From Chitinophaga horti (GTDB lineage: Bacteria; Bacteroidota; Bacteroidia; Chitinophagales; Chitinophagaceae), in contig NZ_CP107006.1 in NCBI RefSeq assembly GCF_022867795.2, forward strand, positions 3,348,001-3,412,000: 64,000 bases of DNA. Direction: 5' to 3'. Position numbers and translations under genes: made by a program. Positions 57,507-64,000 of this stretch are shown one piece after another. The notes under the pieces are model-generated. The model searched no databases. It was not told where the DNA came from and worked only from the letters and a program-made list of their open reading frames with translations. Each line of letters opens with the position of its first letter. Position 1 is the stretch's first letter.

Positions 57507-57545
57507 GGCAGTTGCAGGCTTAGGCAGGCAGCTGCCATTTTTTTT
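57507..57545 (+). terminator. Rho-independent terminator of the SusCD operon
   Basis: Stem 57507-57515 with 57528-57536 (9 bp with one G-T pair), then A and eight T (57538-57545). Confidence 0.85.
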
Positions 57546-57627
57546 CCGGATTTGATAAAAGATTTTCCCGAAACAGCAAACCTTCCGGGCTTTTTCAGCG
57601 GACTTTTGCATAAAAATCCTCTCCCGT

Positions 57628-60156
57628 ATGAACATCAGGAGCTTTACCTTCCTCTTTTTTCTATTAATAGCCAGCATCGCTACGTATGCACAAAACGCCA
57701 CGCTGTTTGGCAAAGTAAGCAGCAGCCAGGGCCAGCCCGTGAGCGCCATCAGCATATCCCTGCAGGATACCCGCCTGGTTGCCTTTACGGACGATAACGG
57801 CGAATACCGCCTGCAGCACATCAAACCTGGCGCCTATACGGTAAATGTTTCCTTCGCAGGTAAATTACAGAAATCCGAAAGCGTTACGTTCGCCGCAGGC
57901 GACAATAAACAGCTGGATGTGACCATCTCTTCCGGCGCACGCGAGCTGGACGAGGTGGTGGTAGAAACCAGTAAGATCATGAACCGTGCTGCGGCTACTG
58001 CCAACAAGATCCCTTTAAGCTCTCTGGAAACGCCGCAGATCGTACATTCCATCTCCAACGTCATCCTGCGCAAGCAAAACGCCATGACGTTGGAAGATGC
58101 GATGAAAAACGCGCCGGGCGTGGCCAAATTATGGGATGCGACCAGCCGTCCGGACGGTGGTTCTATCTTCGTGAGCCGCGGCTTCCAGGTAACTACCAAA
58201 GTGCGTAACGGGTTACCGAATATCGTTAACACGAACGTTGAAATGGCCAACCTCGAACGTATCGAGATCATCAAAGGGCCGAGCGCCACCATGTTTGGCA
58301 GCATTGTATCTTCCTATGGCGGTTTGATTAACCGCGTTACCAAACGTCCTTACTTCGATAACGGTGGTTATGCAGATGTATCGTACGGCAGCTTTAACTT
58401 TTACCGTGCTTCCGCAGATGCGAACTTCGTCATCAAAAAAGACAAGATCGCGGCCAGGCTTAACGTGGCCGGTCAGAACCAGGACAGCTGGCAGGATGCA
58501 GGCTTCCAGCAAAGCTATATCATCGCTCCTTCCTTCCTGTACAAACCGAACGATAAGTTTACACTGAATGTGGATGCGGAAATCGTAGGTTCAAAAGGTA
58601 ACAGCAACGGCGGTAACTTTATGTTCGTGTTGGCTCCCAGCCAGATCAACGGTGCACTTGCGGGTGTACTCGCGGCACAGGGGTTGAACCAGCAGCAGAT
58701 TGCGGGCATATTGTCGCAGGCGCCGCAAACCTTTAAGCAGGCTTTTGGAACTGATAAAGTCGACGAGCTGAAGCTGGACTACAACCGATCTTTCCTGCAC
58801 AACGACGTCTACCCAAAAACTCAATCCAACGCCTACTTTGCAGACGCTACTTACAAACTGTCGCAGCACTGGACATCGCAAACAGCCTTTACCTACAGCC
58901 TGAGCCACAACAGTGGTTACAGCGCGTATCAATACATTATTCCTAATTACCTGCCTGCATTTATCGGCTCCATCAGCACGGGCACTCCTAGCTTCGGCAC
59001 ACCAGGTACCGACAGCATGGCCCGTATGGTATGGAACCCGATCGGCAGCACTAATACCATTAACGCACAGCAAAACTTCGTGTCTGACTATCAGTGGGGC
59101 AAAGTAAGAAACCGTGCGGTGATCGGCGTCGACTATGCGCGTTATAATTCCCTGGTAACGTACCGCCGCTTTACGGGCAGCCTGTTTGGCGTACCTTATG
59201 CGGATGTATTCGATATTGTACCATCCAACGGTAACTCGCCTAAAATGGGTGACTTTAATAAAGAGAACGTAGAGAACGCCTTTGCTGCCCGCCCGCCCAG
59301 CGAACTGGTATACGATCAGCGTTCGGAGGTATGGAGCGGTTATGTGAATAACGTAACGAACATCACCGATTATGTGATCGTATCTGCCGGTGTGCGCGTA
59401 GACAACTTTAAGAACCGCGTATCTGACGAAGACCAAACGAAATGGTCGCCTAAGTTCGGGTTGATCATTATGCCGATCAAGGACGTACTCACCATCTTCG
59501 CTAACTACCAAAACAGCTTTACGAACCAGTTCGGTGCAGACCGTAATAATGTTCCTTTCGATCCGGAAGAGGCCAACCAGAAAGAAGTGGGTGTGAAATA
59601 TAGCTTCTTCAAGAACAAGCTGACCGGTAGTTTGAGTGTTTATGACATCCTCGCTAAAAATGTACTTCGCGCCGACCCTGTTAACCCGCAGTTCCAGATA
59701 CAGGATGGTGAGCAGAAGAGCAAAGGATTTGAAGCCGAAATCGTGGCCAACCCCTACACCGGCTGGACCATCCTGTTCGGCTATGCATACAACGATAGCC
59801 GTTATGTAAGGGCCGATGCAAATGTAGAAGGTTTACGTCCTGTCGGCAGCGGTCCGCTCAACATGGCGAACTTCTGGACGAACTACACCTTTACCACTAC
59901 AAAACTGAAAGGTTTAGGTATTGGGGTGAGCCTGAATTATTCCGGTGAGTCAAATGCATTTAATCAGAAACCCGATGGCGCGCTGATCCTGCCATCTTAC
60001 GCCATCCTCGGTTCGCACGTAACGTACGACATGAAACGTTTCCGCCTGGGTGTGAAAGTAAATAACATTACTAACGAGCAATACTGGATGGGCTGGAGCA
60101 GCATCATCCCACAAATGAAAAGGCAGCTGATCGGTACACTGACCGTGAAGTTCTAG
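57628..60156 (+). CDS. TonB-dependent receptor, siderophore type
   Basis: 842 aa. Signal peptide of 21 residues, carboxypeptidase-regulatory-like domain (LFGKVSSSQGQPVSAISISL), plug (TPQIVHSISNVILRKQNAMT, IEIIKGPSATMFGSIVSSYG, GGLINRVTKRPY) and a barrel ending LIGTLTVKF. Gene style is that of FhuA/FecA-like siderophore receptors and not SusC. There is no STN domain, sigma factor or SusD next to it. The ligand is unknown, perhaps a ferric siderophore. Confidence 0.9.
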   Translation: MNIRSFTFLFFLLIASIATYAQNATLFGKVSSSQGQPVSAISISLQDTRLVAFTDDNGEYRLQHIKPGAYTVNVSFAGKLQKSESVTFAAGDNKQLDVTISSGARELDEVVVETSKIMNRAAATANKIPLSSLETPQIVHSISNVILRKQNAMTLEDAMKNAPGVAKLWDATSRPDGGSIFVSRGFQVTTKVRNGLPNIVNTNVEMANLERIEIIKGPSATMFGSIVSSYGGLINRVTKRPYFDNGGYADVSYGSFNFYRASADANFVIKKDKIAARLNVAGQNQDSWQDAGFQQSYIIAPSFLYKPNDKFTLNVDAEIVGSKGNSNGGNFMFVLAPSQINGALAGVLAAQGLNQQQIAGILSQAPQTFKQAFGTDKVDELKLDYNRSFLHNDVYPKTQSNAYFADATYKLSQHWTSQTAFTYSLSHNSGYSAYQYIIPNYLPAFIGSISTGTPSFGTPGTDSMARMVWNPIGSTNTINAQQNFVSDYQWGKVRNRAVIGVDYARYNSLVTYRRFTGSLFGVPYADVFDIVPSNGNSPKMGDFNKENVENAFAARPPSELVYDQRSEVWSGYVNNVTNITDYVIVSAGVRVDNFKNRVSDEDQTKWSPKFGLIIMPIKDVLTIFANYQNSFTNQFGADRNNVPFDPEEANQKEVGVKYSFFKNKLTGSLSVYDILAKNVLRADPVNPQFQIQDGEQKSKGFEAEIVANPYTGWTILFGYAYNDSRYVRADANVEGLRPVGSGPLNMANFWTNYTFTTTKLKGLGIGVSLNYSGESNAFNQKPDGALILPSYAILGSHVTYDMKRFRLGVKVNNITNEQYWMGWSSIIPQMKRQLIGTLTVKF

Positions 60157-60172
60157 GATCATTTATCTAAAT

Positions 60173-60216
60173 AAATAGTGCATGCGGTGTATATACTGCA
60201 TGCACTATTTGTTTTT
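60173..60216. terminator. Bidirectional terminator between convergent genes
   Basis: 13-bp perfect stem (60173-60185 with 60198-60210), loop of 12, then GTTTTT; the mirror side is A-rich. It serves the TonB receptor gene and the DinB gene. Confidence 0.85.
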
Positions 60217-60724
60217 AGGCCGGCATGTCTTTCGACTGCTCGTACGTGGGGCCGTAGAGTCCGGGTACTTTGTTGCCAGTTGCACGCAGGTACACAATCA
60301 TTTCTCCCCGGTGATGGTAGATGTGGTTGAACAGGAAACTGCGCACCACGATACCGCGGGGCATGGGGCCTAACACCACCTTACCGCCCGCCTTCATAGA
60401 CCAGGGCTGTTGCAGATCTTCGTCCTTCAAGCCTTCCAGGGCTTTTCTTGCCAGTTCTACATTCTTTTCGAACAGGGCCAGCGTGGCCTTAATATCAGAA
60501 GGGGCACCGCGTTCGAGCGTGTCGGCGGTAAGGTCGTATTCAGCTTGCGTAAGCGTGCCTACGTACCAATAATAGATAGTGGCGATGTGTTGGGCAAGTT
60601 CGCCCATCGTCCAGGAAACCGGGGATGGCTTATAAGCGAGGTCCTTTTCAGGAATGGCTTCCAGCAGTTTCCGGGTGCTGTTCGTTTCGTGTTCGAACTC
60701 TGCGAGCAGGATTTGTGATAGCAT
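60215..60724 (-). CDS. DinB family protein
   Basis: 169 aa, four-helix bundle. The three metal-binding histidines are visible in the ELAQHIATIYYW and FNHIYHHRGEM motifs. DinB/YfiT-like proteins are metal-dependent, some acting as thiol transferases (for example with bacillithiol or mycothiol); the substrate here is unknown. Start ATG at 60724, divergent from the second ECF sigma gene. Confidence 0.88.
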   Translation of the reverse strand: MLSQILLAEFEHETNSTRKLLEAIPEKDLAYKPSPVSWTMGELAQHIATIYYWYVGTLTQAEYDLTADTLERGAPSDIKATLALFEKNVELARKALEGLKDEDLQQPWSMKAGGKVVLGPMPRGIVVRSFLFNHIYHHRGEMIVYLRATGNKVPGLYGPTYEQSKDMPA

Positions 60725-60798
60725 ATGGAATTTGTTTAAGCTTTCGTTAAAATTAAGCTATGTTTACAGCATAAAAACATTACAACCGGAAGCGTAAA

Positions 60799-61389
60799 TT
60801 GGAGAAGAATGATATACATAGAGACCGGGCACTTTTTACCCGGATAGCAGATGGGAACGAGCAGGCATTTGAAGAATTGTTCCATCTCTATATGCCACAA
60901 CTCTACCGTATTATTTACAATCTCGTACCGGTTGAATCTACTGTGAAAGACCTCGCCCAGGAAGTATTTCTGCATCTTTGGCTAGGCCGGGAAAAACTAA
61001 GCGAAGTAGAAGAACCGCAGCACTGGATATTCCGGATTGCCTACAACCGCTCCTTCAAATTCCTGAAGCGGCAACAAACCGAAGCTGCCAAACTCGGCAC
61101 CACTGACGAACGCCTTTTACATACCAACGAAACCGAAGAAGCGGTACAATTGTCCGAAACCATTCGTCTCATCCGCGAAGCAATACATGAGCTTCCGGCA
61201 CAGCAGCAACGCATTTATCAACTGAACCGCTTATCGGGCAAAAAGCCCGCCGAAATCGCCGCCGAGCTGGACATTTCCGTACAGGCCGTTCGCAACTCGC
61301 TCACCCGTTCGGGCAAGATCATCCGCGAGTACCTGGTAGAAAGAGGCATCGACATTCCGCTGGTAATCATCCTTTTATCCCAATTTTAA
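60799..61389 (+). CDS. RNA polymerase sigma-70 factor, ECF subfamily
   Basis: 196 aa starting at a TTG; no ATG or GTG lies in frame between the upstream stop at 60772 and this point, and MEKNDIHRDRALFTRIADGN gives a normal start. Region 2 (GNEQAFEELFHLYMPQLYRI, VKDLAQEVFLHLWLGREKL) and region 4 (IHELPAQQQRIYQLNRLSGK, KPAEIAAELDISVQAVRNSL). First gene of the second sigma/FecR/SusC set. Confidence 0.9.
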   Translation: MEKNDIHRDRALFTRIADGNEQAFEELFHLYMPQLYRIIYNLVPVESTVKDLAQEVFLHLWLGREKLSEVEEPQHWIFRIAYNRSFKFLKRQQTEAAKLGTTDERLLHTNETEEAVQLSETIRLIREAIHELPAQQQRIYQLNRLSGKKPAEIAAELDISVQAVRNSLTRSGKIIREYLVERGIDIPLVIILLSQF

Positions 61390-61504
61390 GATTTTTTTCT
61401 TTTGCGTGTGTATATTTTCTGCCGGCAGGGTACTGTATGATTGTACCGTTGCCTGGAAGCAACGCCATACACCAACCTAATCGAACATCTAACAAATTAC
61501 ATAT

Positions 61505-62692
61505 TTGAACAGGAAAATTATTGAGCGCGCCGACGAGTTACTGAGTCGCATATTAACCGAAACAGCCAGTCCGGACGACTACGGGGAGCTATTACAGCTG
61601 ATGAATGCTCATCCTGAGCCCTGGTTCGTGGCACACATCCAACACTACTTCAGTGAACACCCCAAACACGTTCCTGGCCAGCTACCTTCTTCCTACAGCC
61701 CGGCGTGGACGCAGGTATTGCAAAACGTACTGGAGTCAGACAAGCCGGTTATTACCGAAGCAACTGCTACCCGCGTTCGTCGTATGCGTACATGGTGGAG
61801 CGTGGCTGCGGCCGCTGTGGTAGCAGTTGGTACAGGCATTTGGTTACTGCGGGATCAGTCTCCGGTAAACAACGCCCCGCTGGCCGTTACGCAGCCCGTG
61901 CCCGCTATTGAACCGGGCAGAGAGGGCGCCGTACTCACCCTTGCCGATGGCAGCACGATGAGCCTCGACAGCCTGGGCAACGGTGTGATAGCTTCGCAGG
62001 GAGGATCGAAGGTGCTGTTGCAGAACGGGCAACTGGCCTACGAACAGGCTGATGGTACCGCTCCTGCCTGGAATGCTATTACCACTCCCAACGCCCGCCA
62101 GTTCCGGCTTACGCTGCACGACGGCACGAAGGTTTGGCTAAATGCGGCTACCGTACTGCGCTACCCAACCGCTTTCAAGGGCGGCGAGCGTAAAGTGGAG
62201 TTATCGGGGGAAGCATATTTCGAAGTGGCTAAGAATGACAGGCAGCCGTTCCGCGTCGTAGTCGGCGACACGGCCACTGTGGAAGTACTGGGCACCAGCT
62301 TTAACGTAAACGCCTACCATGACGAACCGGCTGTACGCACCACCCTACTGGACGGCAGCGTACGGATGCAAAAAAGTAAGGACGCCGTACTGTTACGTCC
62401 CGGCCAGCAGGCGGTGATGCAGCAAATAATCAGCATCGACAAGCAGGCAAATATTGAAGGTGCAGTAGCCTGGAAGAATGGTAAGTTCAATTTCGAAGGC
62501 GCTTCGCTGGAAGAGTTTACCCGGCAGATCGCCCGCTGGTACGATATAGAAGTGGAGTACCGTGGGCGTACGCCAAAGATGCAGATCAAAGGAAAAGCGG
62601 GGCGCGACCTTCAGCTGCAGGAACTATTAGATGGTATGGCCGGTTTCGGCATCCGCTATCGACTGGAAGGGCGTAAGCTGATCATTTTGTAA
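61505..62692 (+). CDS. FecR family anti-sigma factor/sensor
   Basis: 395 aa from a TTG at 61505; an in-frame stop lies 15 bases upstream and no ATG or GTG is available. Cytosolic part, one helix at about 99-117 (WWSVAAAAVVAVGTGIWLL), then the FecR domain (TTPNARQFRLTLHDGTKVWL, LRYPTAFKGGERKVELSGEA, YFEVAKNDRQPFRVVV, LGTSFNVNAYHDEPAVRTTL). Partner of the sigma factor at 60799-61389 and of the SusC protein that begins at 62872. Confidence 0.9.
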   Translation: MNRKIIERADELLSRILTETASPDDYGELLQLMNAHPEPWFVAHIQHYFSEHPKHVPGQLPSSYSPAWTQVLQNVLESDKPVITEATATRVRRMRTWWSVAAAAVVAVGTGIWLLRDQSPVNNAPLAVTQPVPAIEPGREGAVLTLADGSTMSLDSLGNGVIASQGGSKVLLQNGQLAYEQADGTAPAWNAITTPNARQFRLTLHDGTKVWLNAATVLRYPTAFKGGERKVELSGEAYFEVAKNDRQPFRVVVGDTATVEVLGTSFNVNAYHDEPAVRTTLLDGSVRMQKSKDAVLLRPGQQAVMQQIISIDKQANIEGAVAWKNGKFNFEGASLEEFTRQIARWYDIEVEYRGRTPKMQIKGKAGRDLQLQELLDGMAGFGIRYRLEGRKLIIL

Positions 62693-62761
62693 TTACAGAT
62701 AAATCACAACTAATCAAACTACATGAGAGGAACTTAATGAAAAGAGGAGAAGCCAGAAGAA

Positions 62762-62791
62762 GCCGGAGGGTGCTTGGAACCACCTTCCGGC
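62762..62791 (+). other. Hairpin in the second FecR-SusC gap
   Basis: Stem 62762-62772 with 62781-62791 (11 bp with one G-T pair), loop of 8. No T run. Same position and similar stem as the hairpin at 51274-51297. Confidence 0.5.
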
Positions 62792-62871
62792 GGAGCCCGG
62801 GCAGATCCTGAACGAGTCATCCCGCAAAGGAATCAACTGTTTATTCAATCAACCAAAGCTGTTGCAAAAGT

Positions 62872-64000
62872 ATGAAATTAATCACTCTTTGTAACGGAGG
62901 GGCGTTTATTGTCAGGTCCCTCCCGACATCAACCAAATCTGGGATCGCTGCCTTATTCAATTGCGATCCGGCAATTAAAAGGAAATTTCTGATGCAGGTA
63001 AAACTGATCACGCTCCTGTTAACGGTTTTTATTTGCCATGTTTCGGCAAAAACGTTTTCACAAACCGTTACCATTTCGGGCAACCATCTTAAGCTGGAAA
63101 ACTTACTGGCCGCTATCGAGCAGCAAACCGGCTACACCGCGCTTTACAATGAAGCAGACCTTCGCAACGCAGCGCCCGTATCGGTATCCGTACGCGACCT
63201 GCCCTTAAAGTCGTTCCTGGACGTAGTGTTCACCGACCAACCGTTGGACTACACCATCAGGCGCACGACCATTTTCATCCGCAAAAAGCCATCGCTGCCG
63301 GAGAAGAACGATATGACCGATGCGGCTGCGCTGCCGCCGGTAAAGGGACGCGTTACTGACTCCACCGGCAACGTATTGCCTGGTGTGAGCATCACCATCA
63401 TGCGCGGCAACTCCCCTATTGGCGTGGCACTTACAGATGTACGTGGTGAGTTTACCATTGCTGTGGAAGTGGCGAAAGGCGACCGTTTGTACTTTTCGTC
63501 CGTAGGATTCGAGAGCCAGATGCTAACGCTGGATAATACGGGTGCATCCCTGAACGTGGTGATGAAAAATGCAGTGAAGGCGTTGGCTGCGTTTGAAGTT
63601 AAAACCGTTAATACCGGTTACCAACGCATTCGCCCGGAACAGAGTACCGGCGCCGTTTCGCAGATCAGTACCAAAGAATATGAATCGCGGATCAGCACCA
63701 ACTTCCTGGACGGCCTCGTAAACAGGTTACCCGGGTTAATGATCAACAACGACGTACCTTTTACAGTGGGTACAAACTCGCGGCCATTGTTCAACATCCG
63801 TGGAATTTCCACCATGTCGGCCAATCAAAGCCCACTCATCGTGATCGATGGCTATCCAACCGAGCTTACGATGGACATGATCGACCCGAATGAAATTAAA
63901 TCTGTCACCATCCTGAAAGATGCGGCAGCAGCTACTGTATATGGCGTAAGAGCATCCAATGGTGTGATCGTGATCGAGCGGAAACAGGCATCGCTGGGCA
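62872..64000 (+). CDS. SusC/RagA family TonB-linked outer-membrane protein with STN domain (3' partial)
   Basis: Runs off the right edge with no stop. Two starts are possible: ATG 62872, giving a 40-residue leader, or ATG 62992 (MQVKLITLLLTVFICHVSAK) directly at the signal peptide; long leaders are usual for this group in Chitinophagaceae. After the signal peptide come an STN domain (LENLLAAIEQQTGYTALYNE), a carboxypeptidase-regulatory-like domain (VKGRVTDSTGNVLPGVSITI), and the plug (NTGYQRIRPEQSTGAVSQIS, NIRGISTMSANQSPLIVIDG, SVTILKDAAAATVYGVRASN). STN and FecR imply surface signalling to the sigma factor upstream. Confidence 0.9.
   Translation, partial: MKLITLCNGGAFIVRSLPTSTKSGIAALFNCDPAIKRKFLMQVKLITLLLTVFICHVSAKTFSQTVTISGNHLKLENLLAAIEQQTGYTALYNEADLRNAAPVSVSVRDLPLKSFLDVVFTDQPLDYTIRRTTIFIRKKPSLPEKNDMTDAAALPPVKGRVTDSTGNVLPGVSITIMRGNSPIGVALTDVRGEFTIAVEVAKGDRLYFSSVGFESQMLTLDNTGASLNVVMKNAVKALAAFEVKTVNTGYQRIRPEQSTGAVSQISTKEYESRISTNFLDGLVNRLPGLMINNDVPFTVGTNSRPLFNIRGISTMSANQSPLIVIDGYPTELTMDMIDPNEIKSVTILKDAAAATVYGVRASNGVIVIERKQASLG

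Noticed and set aside
58591..59511. 306-codon minus-strand frame inside the TonB receptor gene
   Set aside because: Antisense to conserved receptor sequence, no recognisable domain.
1..64000. CRISPR array, rRNA genes or prophage
   Set aside because: No regularly spaced repeats, no rRNA-like segment, and no phage structural genes were seen.

Overview
The window looks like chromosomal DNA of a Bacteroidota bacterium, most likely Chitinophaga or a close relative in Chitinophagaceae. Evidence: two ECF-sigma/FecR/SusC loci (one with a SusD gene), a LytS/LytTR-type two-component pair with a Reg_prop propeller sensor, several promoters of the Bacteroidota type (TTTG or TTG, about 17-21 nt, then TAnnTTTG), few Shine-Dalgarno sequences, and paired RHS/DUF6443-type genes. 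The genus is inferred from protein style, not from a marker gene.

Layout. 1-7 kb: a partial GNAT gene, an esterase, then a tight six-gene plus-strand cluster (alpha/beta hydrolase, ATP-grasp, YbdK/GCS2-type carboxylate-amine ligase, class I glutamine amidotransferase-like protein, second ATP-grasp-like protein, RidA) that resembles a small amide or peptide metabolite pathway of unknown product. 7-26 kb: mostly housekeeping genes (rhodanese, PASTA protein, ddl, ferredoxin, acyl-CoA reductase, HtrA protease, LytTR regulator and sensor kinase, proS, a glycine-rich lipoprotein, an outer-membrane porin-like protein, and a minus-strand tRNA-maturation group of tsaC, cca and miaA). 26-27.2 kb: dapD and a tRNA-Leu(CAG). 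27.8-37.5 kb: an accessory locus with a pair of RHS-type secreted proteins. The second ends in an M15/VanY-type zinc peptidase domain, is followed by an overlapping lipoprotein gene (candidate immunity), and then by relics of a SUKH-type immunity gene and of a second copy of the lipoprotein. 37.5-40.6 kb: an orphan lipoprotein, a GNAT/AhpD-like pair and a decayed MocR regulator. 40.6-49.4 kb: purEK, cytosolic alpha-amylase, Mn catalase, MscS channel, small membrane proteins, a TetR regulator and a Gfo/Idh/MocA oxidoreductase. 49.4-57.5 kb: sigma/FecR/SusC/SusD plus an exported pyruvyl-transferase-like protein. 57.6-64 kb: a TonB receptor, a DinB protein and a second sigma/FecR/SusC set cut by the right edge.

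A technical theme runs through the window. Seven coding regions each lose the frame by exactly one missing base in a short homopolymer (near 20519, 22960, 35398, 36509, 39155, 40398 and 55619). Restoring one base joins well-conserved protein halves each time, including in cca, which is normally essential or important. This pattern is better explained by consensus deletions in the assembly than by seven independent mutations, although the MocR gene and the 36.3-37.5 kb relics are also truly degraded. The best candidates for new biology are the RHS-M15 toxin/immunity locus and the amidoligase-like cluster.
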